DNA of 64,000 bases, taken from Dacryopinax spathularia. Lineage: Eukaryota; Basidiomycota; Dacrymycetes; Dacrymycetales; Dacrymycetaceae. Position numbers and translations under genes: made by a program. Shown one piece after another: positions 35,021 to 44,906 of the stretch (position 1 is the stretch's first letter; the number at the start of each line of letters is the position of its first letter). The stretch lies in assembly GCA_037974965.1 (NCBI GenBank), contig JBBPFI010000009.1:992001-1056000 (forward strand). The letters are read 5' to 3'. The notes beneath the pieces are model-generated. The model did not search any database and was not told where the DNA came from. It was given only the letters and a program-made list of their open reading frames with translations.

Positions 35021-37031
35021 CTACGCGTTATCGACGTGTGAAGCCTGAGGTTTCGACGCGTCAACTGCAGGAGTCGAAACGGGGCTGTTGCCCTGCTTGT
35101 GCTCCTTGTGCGCCATCTCAATATCAGTCGCCTTCATATCAGCAGCCAACTCGATCTCTGCGCGCTGGATGCCTGCACTACGGTCTTCAGCCTTCACGGA
35201 GCCGAAGATGACGTCCATCTCCTCGAGCGAGCGGCCTTTGGTTTCAGGGATGAAGCTGTCATGAGGTGAGCACCGCTTGCCTGCGTATATGCGCATGTCA
35301 CTCACTATGCAAAGGTCGCCATACCACCGATGTTGATCACACCAAATGTGATGAAGACCTTGCCCCCAAGTGCGGTCTCCATCGCCAGTGCAATCCGTGA
35401 GATCGTGAAGTTGAACAACCACTGGCTCATACCAGCCCAGGCCATGCCGATGTGCCGGGTCCGGTTGGGGAAGATCTCCGAGCAGTACAAGAAGGGAAGC
35501 GGGCCGACACCGAACGAGTACGCGACGCAGTACAGATAGATCATGCCTGCCATCGCTTGCGAGCTCGCGGAAGGGTTGGGTGCGTTCGGGTTGGGTGGGT
35601 TGGACAGGTAGAGAGCACCGACGATCAGGAAGGTGATACCCATACCCCATGCGGAACCGAAGAGCGACCAGCGACGACCGAACCGCTCCACACCGAAAGC
35701 GATGAAGAGTGAGGTGGCGACGAGCTTGACGATGCCGTACACGCCAGAAGCGAGCAGAGCTGGTGTTTGACCAACATATCCAATCTGTACGAACGGGTGA
35801 GCACAGTCTTCTCAGGAGAACGAAGGTATACTGACAGCTTTGAATAGTTGCGGTCCATAGTAACCCACGATATTCTGGCCCGAGAATTGTTGGAGAAGCA
35901 TGAAGACGAAGGCAATCACATATCGCGGCCAGTTGCCCTTGCCAAAGATCGCTTCCCGAAGCGTCAGTCCAGCCCGTGCTTCGCGCTCTTCAAGGACCGT
36001 CGCCTCAGTCTCGGCAAACTCGGCCTTGATCTCATCATCATACGGTGAACCACGGCGGTACCAGCACAGCGCGTCGATCGCCTCTTGTGTGCGACCGCGC
36101 ATGGCGAGGAACCGAGGAGAATCTTTGCAGAAGATTAGGCAGAGACACATCAGCCCGGCCGGGATGATCTGGACGCCGAAGGGGATTTGCCAGATTTGAG
36201 ACGAGTTCGGCGGAGAGTGGATCGATACGCCATCTTCGGAGATGTGGTAAGCTCGTCATGACCCTTCCGCGCGAATTGAACTTACAGTTAACCCAGTACG
36301 AGAGCAGCACACCCGCCGCCACCCAGACCTGGAACAAACCGGTGATCCTACCACGGATATCCTTCGGTGCGATCTCGGCAGCGTACGTCGGACCAACAGA
36401 CGAGATTGCGCCAATGCCCAAGCCGCTGATCACGCGACCGGCGTAGATGTAGCTCAGACCGCGATTGAATTGGTCTTGTGCAACGGTGGTCAAGATAGCG
36501 CCCAGAATGAAGATCAAGGAGCAGATGATGAGCGTCCATTTACGGCCGAGATACGCTGAAAGAGGAATTGTGAGTCGTTCTTCTCGATTTACAGGCCTTC
36601 ATGCTTACCTGAAAGAGGAGCAGAGAATGCAGAACCGAAGAAGGCGCCTCCTTGCAGCACCGATACGATATTGGCTGAGAGGTCGTTTGCGTTCGAGGCT
36701 GTCAGCCCAAATTGATGTTGGAACCAAGCGTTGCTAACGACGCCCCCGGCAATGCCAGTATCATATCCGTACCTGTCACCACCGAAACGTCAGATACTGT
36801 CTCATCCGAATATGCGCGATATTGCGCACACAATAAGACCCTGTCAGACTGTTGTCAGCTTAAATGGGTTACAATATGCCAGATAGACTCACAAGGAAAG
36901 CGGCCGACGATACGGCTGCAGGTACCCAGTCGATTAGCTTGTGGAAGGTTGCGTCGACAACGAGAGAACATACCGTACACGCGGATATTCCGCAAGATTC
37001 GCCGACCTCTGGGAATGTCGGAGTCGGCCAT
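35021..37031 (-). CDS. MFS sugar/quinate-type transporter (gene T3)
   Basis: Sugar porter family member. Eight exons: 36974-37031, 36893-36915, 36830-36840, 36609-36772, 36286-36555, 35836-36233, 35306-35784, 35021-35255; sum 1638 nt, 545 residues. The second and third exons are only 23 and 11 nt; splicing them in gives LGLIVYGYDTGIAGGVV, the expected helix-1 motif. Other marks: AYLGRKW, GRVISGLGIGAISSVGPTY, RGRITGLFQVW, KDSPRFLAMRGR, QQFSGQN, GVERFGRRWSL and PETKGRSLEEMD. The tail is polar and probably cytoplasmic. Exon lengths match T4 one for one, so T3 and T4 are tandem duplicates. Substrate unknown. Confidence 0.93.
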
Positions 37032-37735
37032 ATTATGCGCGCTTATGCCCTGAAAGAAGAAGGGAACCCAGTGCTGCGAGCCACAAGGAACGCTTCTTAG
37101 AGTATGCGGGGTAAATGGCTTCCTTATATTGCAAATACGCCCATTCTCAGGGGATTCGTAAGGAGAAGACGCGAAACCAACACTTCGACGCCTGAATTGC
37201 CAGAAACCTGTTCCCCCCGGCCCGGCCGGATGGGCCGTGCCGCGCGCCGGAAGGAGGCCTTTGCTCCCAGCTTCACCCCGATCAGCCCCGCCAGGCATCG
37301 GAACATATCTGCATTTTGACCAGCGATTGAATCTAGCAAGTGAGACAGAAAATAAAGCACCGCTCGGGCAAGTTCTCAGGCCCTGGATTTGTAATACTGC
37401 CGGAATTACCGAACGTAGTGCCGAAGCACTTGCAATTTGTGGAACCGCCGCTGGCGTCCCCCCACATTGATGCTAAAAGTTATAACTACTTGTTCAATCA
37501 TAGCTTCTAAGGAGGCGGCGACGGCAAGGACCATACTTTAGCAGCTAGTAGTGCTTGGTGTTGCCCAAAATGAGGGGCAGACCCCCTAGGACGCCGATAC
37601 AAATTAAGCCACCATGGGCACACCTTTTATAGACTTGTCGAACAAGTACTAGTACGTATATAGAACGGGATCAGCATACCACCTCACTAGAGCACAACGT
37701 GGGTCTAGGTCCAACCATATGGGAGCTAGCATCGT
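37032..37735. other. intergenic region, T3 promoter
   Basis: About 700 bases between tandem transporters T4 (3' end) and T3 (5' end). No gene recognised. Confidence 0.6.
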
Positions 37736-39743
37736 CTAAGACTGTTCGATGTGGTTCGACTCCTCCTTCATCGGTGTCTCCGCGGCAGCGGGTGTGGGAG
37801 CGAAGCCGGGCTGGTGATGCTTGTGGGCCAGCTCAATATCGGTAGCCTTCATATCAGCTGCGATCTCGAGCTCAGCACGGTGGATATCGGCATTACGCTC
37901 CTCAGCCTTAATGGAGCCGAAGATAACGTCCATCTCTTCGAGAGTGCGGCCCTTAGTCTCGGGAAGGAAGCTGAAGGGCGTTATTAGGACTGGCAAGCTC
38001 AACGCCATCAGAGTACTTACTAGGCAAGGACGGCCAAACCAAAGATATTGATAATGCCGAAGCAAATGAAGGTCTTGCCGCCGAGACCGGTCTCGATGTT
38101 GAGTGCCGTCCTGGAGATGGTGAAGTTCCAGATCCATTGGTTCATTCCAGCCCAACCGAGACCCAAATGACGAGTACGGTTGGAGAAGATCTCGGAGCAG
38201 TAGACGAACGGCAGTGCTCCGGTACCCATGGCATACGAGAAGCAATAGATGTAAATCATGCCGGCCATGGCACGAGAAGCTGAAGATGGCGTCGCTGCGT
38301 TGGGATCAGGCGGATGGGTGAGGTAGAGGGCTCCAACGATGATGAAGCAGATACCCATGCCCAGGGCCGAGCAGAAGAGGGACCAACGACGGCCGAACTT
38401 GTCCACCACCCACCACACGAAGATGAAACTCGCAACCAGCTTGACGACACCGTATACTCCAGTGGCGAGCAAGGCGGGTGTTTGACCAACGTAACCAATC
38501 TAGATAGACATCAGAACGAAGGGCAAACCACAAGGAGAGAGGTGTACTTACAGACTTAAACAGCTGCGGCCCGTAGTAGTTGACGAGGTTCTGGCCAGAG
38601 AACTGCTGGAACAGCATGATCAAGAACGTGATCAAGAAACGCGGCCAGTTGCCCTTGCCGAAGAAAGCCTCGCGCCAGGAGAGGTTGGCACGAGCCTCGC
38701 GTTCCTCAAGAATAGTTGCTTCGATTTCAGCGATTTCGCCCTTGACCTCTTCATCATAAGGGGTAGCCCGACGGTACCAGCACAGCACGTCAATGGCCTC
38801 TTGTGTACGCCCCTTCACTGCCAAGTAACGGGGCGATTCCTTGCAGAAAATGAGGGTGATGAACATTAGACCGGCAGGCAGAATTTGAACGCCGAAGGGG
38901 ATCTGCCAGATGGCCGCGGAATCGGGTGGGGAGTGGATGGCAACACCGTCTGCAGACACAGTCAGTCGAGGACGACTTATCTCTCAATATATGCTTACAG
39001 TTGACCCAGTATGACAACAGAACACCAGTGGCAACATTAACCATGAACAGACCAACCACACGCCCACGAATGGCTTTAGGGGCAATTTCGGCGGCATAAA
39101 GAGGTCCGATGGACGACATCGCGCCGACACCCAAACCGCAAATGACGCGACCAACATAGATGTAGGCAAGTCCACGCGTGTACTGATCCTTCGCAACGGT
39201 AGCAAGGATGGCGCCGACGATGAATACCAGCGAAGAGATTATTAGAGTAAGCTTGCGGCCAATCCACCCTAGATCAACGTAGTGAGGTAGGGTAGGCAAC
39301 AGAAGACGGGTGGCTTACCAGCCATGAATCCGGAAATGAGGGAGCCGAAGAAGCATCCAGCTTGCAGCACTGAGACGACGTTGGATGACAGGTCATTGGC
39401 GTTGGCGGCATTGAGGCCGAATTGCTTCTGGAACCAAGCGTTGCTAACTACACCGCCGGCAATACCAGTGTCGTAGCCGTCACTTTGAACTAGTGAGTAC
39501 AGTACAACAGAAAAGGGGGTTGAGTCCTCACAGAATAAGCCCCTATGGATAAGCGCGTTTAGCGCTTCTGCGACGTTCTTGGGATAGATGAACTTACCAG
39601 GAAAGCAGACGAGGCCACGGCTAGGTCACGGTTTCGGTTAGTCAAGGATGATCAAAGCGCAAAAGAACGAATTCTGACTCACCGTAAACGCGGATATCCC
39701 GAAGGAGGCGACGGCGAGTTGGAATGTCGCTTTGTTCTGCCAT
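37736..39743 (-). CDS. MFS sugar/quinate-type transporter (gene T4)
   Basis: Sugar porter family member. Eight exons: 39683-39743, 39598-39620, 39532-39542, 39319-39482, 38999-39268, 38552-38949, 38021-38499, 37736-37970; sum 1641 nt, 546 residues. The 23- and 11-nt exons match those of T3 in length and position; joining them yields AFLGLILDGYDTGIAGGVV. Seen also: GRVICGLGVGAMSSIGPLY, ESPRYLAVKGR, QQFSGQNLVNYYG, VDKFGRRWSL, RTRHLGLGWAGMNQW and PETKGRTLEEMD. Closest in-window relative is T3. The large transposon begins about 0.7 kb upstream of its start, so its promoter may have been affected by the insertion. Confidence 0.93.
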
Positions 39744-40459
39744 ACTTGCTGGAGGGTGGAAGGATGGTAGAGAAGACCGGTGTGGCGGAGCGTATGCAAA
39801 GAGAAGCGCTCGTAAGGTACGAAGAAGCAGGGGTTTGACCTCTTGTTATAGGAGCATGGCGGTAGTCTGTATCCCAACGGGAGCTGGCGGGCCGGCCGGA
39901 CAGCGGCTAGCAGCGGTGCGCTCTGCCGGCGCTGCGGCAGTCGACAGGAACCGATCGAGTTTCGCGGCAGACACGAACGACGGACGAAAATTAGAATTGC
40001 AAAGGAAGCCTCAGACGCTGCGGGGTCGACGAATGAGGTAGAGGGGAAGGCGAGCCCCGCAAAGCCAGTTGAGACAGGTAATTGAGTTTAGCCACGTGGA
40101 AGCAAATGGTCCGGCGGGGTGGAGGTGGAGGGGGCTGACTGAAGAGTTGTTGCCAATAAAAACCACAAAGACAGACCCCGCCTTGCTTCATTTGTCAGGT
40201 CAATGCCGAACATCCGAAGCGACGCCCCTGGTTGCGATCCTCATGAAAAAGCCGCCCCGAGTTGTCTTGCAAGTACAAATGCACCCCTCACCAGACGGTC
40301 CAGAGCTTGAAAGGCTTCTGCCTCCCGCCTTCACCCCTCCTCCTCCAAGGCCCCTCCAGTACATCTGCACCTCTTCACCAAGCCAAGCGTTGAGCCAAGT
40401 CTTGATATTTTGCGTGGGTCCGCCGGCATCAAAGGTTGGCAGCTGCGTCGTTCTTCCCA
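39744..40459. other. T4 upstream region up to the transposon
   Basis: About 700 bases of presumed T4 promoter. A minus-strand frame at 40200-40481 shows no known domain and runs into the transposon end, so I call no gene. Confidence 0.5.
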
Positions 40460-40504
40460 CGGTGGAGAGCGTTTGATCCATCAGGGAAAACCGAGCTGGC
40501 GGCA
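40460..40504 (+). repeat. left terminal inverted repeat
   Basis: Imperfect inverted match, roughly three quarters identical with small gaps, to 51125-51168. Shared blocks read CGGTG, CATCAGG, AAAACC, TGG and CGGCA from the outside inwards. Confidence 0.65.
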
Positions 40505-40702
40505 GAGGGCGGTGACGGCGGTACCCTCTCTACCGCCTGGCAGCCACCCCCCCCTCTCTGCCGCGGGGTGCGGAGGCGAGATCATGCCCGCCTCGCGGCA
40601 GAGCGGCTATAAGGGCGCCTGCCGCCTGCTGGAGAGGTGAGGGCGGTGCCGCGGCGAATGCAGCACGCCGCCGTTACCTCGCCAGCCGCGGCATAGTGAC
40701 CA

Positions 40703-40724
40703 GAGAGCGCTGTAGCGCGCTCTC
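40703..40724. repeat. subterminal hairpin
   Basis: GAGAGCGC and GCGCTCTC form an 8-bp stem with a 6-base loop inside the left end of the transposon. Confidence 0.6.
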
Positions 40725-40942
40725 AATGTATATAAATAGATATTGTAATAAATAGAATATTATTATTATTGTTATTACACAAATCAGTCTCGCCCGGAGC
40801 GTGCACAACAGCAAGGAACGCAAGCGTTACCCTGAGCGTTACCCATCTGCACCATCCTCATTGGCAAACGAGGCCGCAGTCAACCGTGGTCGTCGCTTAG
40901 CATCTTCCTTAGGTGCCACACCTGCGTGCAAGCTGTTTCTCA

Positions 40943-42608
40943 TCAGCAGTGGCCCCTCCAACCAGAAATCAACACATACCAGCCTTGTTCATAGAACCAC
41001 TCCTGAAGACGACCGACCGTGGCCGGTTGGCCTCGCTGGAACAGCTGCAATCCCTCCAAGTGGTCCAGGTAACGCCATTTCTCCGATGTTCTCCATGGCT
41101 GGGTGGCCTGTTTGCCGCTCTTCCACTCCTCGAGGCAAAACTCGACCTGGGAGACAGCGTTACCCAATGCGTTACCCGCTTGAGAAAATGTACTCACAGC
41201 AGCAGCGGCCAAGGCAATGGTGGGGAAGGGTACAGGATTGTAGAGACGCTTGACCGTGATCGCTAGCGACTCCTTGTCCTTGAACCAGGCCGTGGTGATC
41301 ACCTCCGTAATGGCTGCGGATCGGTATGCCAGACGTCGCGCTTCCGGGCACTAGCGAGCCAACAAGAGGTCAGCCATGGAACCTAAGATGCGCTGGAACT
41401 CACCTGGTAGATATACAAGGTCTCATCAACAAGATTTCGAACCTCCTCGCCGAGTGTGGCTTGAAACGCGGGGTCATGGATGCACTGTCCGTTAGTGACG
41501 TGTTTGGTGATCATGGGAGTGATAAAATGAGCCTTCACAGCGATCCGAGCGGCTTCAACGACCCGCGAACGAAACTTGGACGTGCATTCTCTTAACTGGA
41601 AGCGTGTCAGATGCCCTGTGAACGGGTGCGTTACCACAGACTCACATATTTCCGATGGGTATCTCGGAGGACCAACTGCACTCTTCGCGTGTCTGCGGCT
41701 TCCCGAAGGGACTGCTCAATGAGGTCCTCCTTCTCATCATCCTCAGCATATGGGTTGACTGCACCCAACATTGCCCAGTATATTGCTTTGGCTTCACCCA
41801 GTAACGCTTGCTCGGCAGGGGCATGATCACACGCACGGATCTTCCCACCACCATACCCGCCCATCATTCCCTCCGCTCGCGCTTTTCTCTTGCGCTTGAT
41901 CCCTCCCACAGGACCAAGATCGCCTTCAGAGGTCCAGGGGGAGGACGGAGTACCTGAACCCAAGGCGTTACCCAATGCGTTACCCAGAGGAATGAAGTTG
42001 TACCTGAGCTGCTAGTGTATCCAGGACGCGGTATAGTGGGGGTAGGCTGGGAAGTCCATGGCTGGCCTGCGCGTTAGCTTCCAGCTGACTTGAAGGCACG
42101 TGGGCAGGGTAGAATCGCACCGGCTGGAGGCTTCTACTCCCTTCTCCCGTCACCACCGGTCCTTCTCCTTCAGAGTCTTCAGCATCGCTGGCCGCGTTAT
42201 GACGAGCATAATCAGACTCTTCTCCTTCGGAAAGGAACGGTTGAGCTGGAAGAACTAGTTCATCAGGCGACCCATCAGGGGTAGGGCCGAAGAGGTCACC
42301 TGGGCCTGGGGCCTCCCGCAGCCGAACCGTGCCTCGATGTCGATTGGGTGGGGTGGCTATGATGGCTTCCAAAGCGTCAGAGATGGGTAAAACAGGTTAA
42401 TTCAACTGGTGCTGACGGGTGAGGGCCCCTCGGCGGTTCCCAGCGGAGGTAACGCCTCTGAGGTCATTGGTGCGCATGCGGGGACGTGCCATGGGAAAGG
42501 TGGAGGGCAACTCAAGGAAGTCGATGAGGGTGATGGACGATGTAAGTGGGTCCGCTTCCATTTAAACCTGGTGGACGGCATCAAGTCCATTGTAAATATT
42601 GTTGTCAT
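40943..42608 (-). CDS. DUF6532 protein carried by the transposon
   Basis: Multi-exon gene: 42004 to about 42370, 41646-41953, 41404-41595, 41198-41350 and 40943-41146, with a possible first exon at about 42402-42608 (5' end unresolved). The body reads LRECTSKFRSRVVEAARIAV, then CIHDPAFQATLGEEVRNLVDETLYIYQ, AYRSAAITEVITTAWF, and PFPTIALAAAAVEFCLEEWKSGK followed by WRYLDHLEGL. This order matches DUF6532, a domain of unknown function expanded in basidiomycetes and frequent near transposons. An N-terminal region with many acidic and proline residues precedes it. Three of its four introns contain one or two copies of the element's GGTAACG motif. Function unknown; a DNA-binding or regulatory role for the element is conceivable but unproven. 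Confidence 0.7.
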
Positions 42609-42763
42609 GTGACCCCGTTAGCGTTACCGGAAAAAGTTCCGGCATTCCTCCGCTAATTAGTTATCTGAAATAACGCAATCAGGGTCCGTATGCGCATGGC
42701 ATCACGCTTGAAGCCCTCCCAACGCCCCCATGGGGCTTGGCAGGGCTACAACATTACCATTTG
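42605..42763. repeat. direct repeat copy 1 within transposon
   Basis: Begins TCATGTGACC...TTAGCGTTACC and contains CATTCCTCCGCTAATTAG, then a weaker match ending GGGCTACAACATTACC. The same order recurs at 44521-44675. The first 55 bases are strongly similar, the rest loosely. Confidence 0.7.
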
Positions 42764-44520
42764 GCAAAAGGCAGCAGTTGCAATTGTGGGATAAGGATGG
42801 CACTTTTGGTTTGAGGAGCTTGCCTTACCATTGAGTGTGACATGGGAAATCATTGCATTGGGATGGCCCTTTTCTGCCTGAGCATGTGCTTCATCAATAT
42901 GCTGGTCACTTGCAATTCCCTTGATGGAGAGAAGGGCCGGTGGGAGACACATCAGAGGTTGGCGAGCAACCAGCTTGAGGTCGAGCATGAGAGGAGGTCC
43001 GAGCAGTGTGGTCGCTTGATTGGTCTCAAGTATCTCAGTATCCTGTTCAACATGTATGCATATGGTTGACAACCTATTAGAGCTACAGAAGTGCTATGAG
43101 CTACTGGCTGTCACAGTTCCAAACCAGGCTCTGTGTTGCCATTCCTAACTCCACCCCAACGCAGTCGTGCTGGCTCTTAAGGAAGAACAAGCGGTGATCA
43201 CCATTATTGAGCCACTAAGACAACAAGCATCAGCAGTTGCCCCAGCGCGCAATTGTCCGACACTTGATCCACCCACCCAGAGTCAGACTCCCACTGGGCC
43301 AGCTGGGCGAATGATTCCTTACAATGCTTTTCTGCACGCGCTCAGCGACGTGAAGATTGGGCTTCTTGATCTATTCGATGTGACCCGAGAGAACGAGAGG
43401 TATGGGAGAACGAGAGGCATGGTAGCGTTCAGAATTCAATACTGGAGTTTGAGAGCACAGTGTCGACTTATGCGAAGTAGCCTCCACGTTCAACATGCGC
43501 ACTGGGCAGCAACTATTACTGTATTGGTAGGTCCAAAGCGTCCCATTGTCTGTTGTGCGTAAGCGCTTGTGGTTTCAGTGACACCACTGAAGCGTGGCAA
43601 ATCCAACCAGTTGGGCACTTCAATATAGAGATGCCGCTGCTCCCCTTTACTCCCTCCACCTTATGAAGCGGGTTGTTTTCCACCTTCCTTTTGAGAACCG
43701 GGTGACCCCTGAGTGCACGGAAGAATCATGAAAGGGAGTGGTGCTAACTTCTCATATGTTTCTTCTGCTCGAAAGCCTGATCCTCGACTGTCTCCAGGTC
43801 GAACAATGCCTTCATCCTAGAAGAATGGTTGACCGACGCAGATGCTTCTCGTTCCCTTGGCAGCTTAAGCCCGTCCCTCAGCACCTCGCCCCTTCCCCAC
43901 CTTTCGGCCCTTTGCTGCCTTCTGCACCTTCGGGCGGCCGCGCGTCTTGAAACATCTGTTCAACTTCAAATGAAGCATGATACCATCCCTCCGAGTAAAC
44001 ATATGGCCCCAAATTTCGCAAATGAATTTGCTATTGAAGTGGTGCATGGATCGACCATGTCGGAGAGCATCCCCTCTGCGGGTGAATGTCCGGTCACAAG
44101 AACCACCTTTCGCAACGGTGGGACAAGGATAGCGTCTTTCGATTGAAACGAATGCCTCATCGTCCAGGGTATGGTGGTGACACGGCGCATCAAGATAGGC
44201 CTCTCCTGGTCAATGGTCTGCTTGATCAGAGGTGGGCAACTCTGACAGGGTGGCAGAAGTACATATAGGGGACAGCATGACAAGCTAGCTCACCAGCGAT
44301 TGGAGCAGTGATGGGTCAACAGCTATAACAGAAGCACATACAGGGGACAGCAGATAAGCTAGCTCTCCGGCGATTGGAGCAGCTATGGGTCGATAGCTGT
44401 AACAGAGCTCACAGGACATGCTGGCATGCCTGCTTAGCCTGCCTTCAGGGATCAGAACCGCTGTGACGTCATTGGGCGGAACGCAGGGGTATGGCGTCCC
44501 AACGATAGTACGTGGGGAGA
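42764..44520. other. motif-free segment inside the transposon
   Basis: About 1.76 kb between the two direct repeats; contains no exact GGTAACG copy, unlike the rest of the element. A 131-codon plus frame (43167-43562) has no recognisable domain. It may be a nested insertion or captured sequence. A 75-base tandem repeat sits at its right side. Confidence 0.5.
44254..44402. repeat. two-copy 75-bp tandem repeat
   Basis: Units 44254-44328 and 44329-44402 share CAGAAG, ACATA, AGGGGACAGCA, AAGCTAGCTC, CGATTGGAGCAG and ATGGGTC with a few differences. Confidence 0.85.
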
Positions 44521-44675
44521 TCACGTGACCGGATTAGCGTTACCCGGTAACGTTCCGTCATTCCTCCGCTAATTAGATGTTTCCACATGGCCGGGAAGCA
44601 CATACCAGCGGTTAGAACCCCTCACAACTCAGTCATGGGCCTTACGAGGGCTACAAACATTACCTGTTACTCCCC
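44521..44675. repeat. direct repeat copy 2 within transposon
   Basis: Second copy of the repeat at 42605-42763, in the same orientation. It lies upstream of the transposase gene and carries an overlapping CGTTACCCGGTAACG pair. Confidence 0.7.
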
Positions 44676-44906
44676 TGGAGATGAGGCCATAACGACAGGC
44701 CACCTGCTGGTTAGGCGTTCTGCTTGTTGCACCGCAGAACTGTAGGGCCAAATCGACTCAACGACATAAACAAAGGCCTCTGGAAGGATATATCATTGGC
44801 GATAACACACACTGCAGCGAGGCAGACAGCGCAAGGGGGTCAAAAAGGGGGCCTGGGTAACGGATAACGGTTCCAGTGAGCACGACCTCTGCCTGATTTT
44901 CCCTCT

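Noticed and set aside
42605-44675. Direct repeats read as long terminal repeats of a retroelement
   Set aside because: No polymerase, integrase or capsid-type frames lie between them, similarity is limited and the repeats contain the Plavaka element's own motif.
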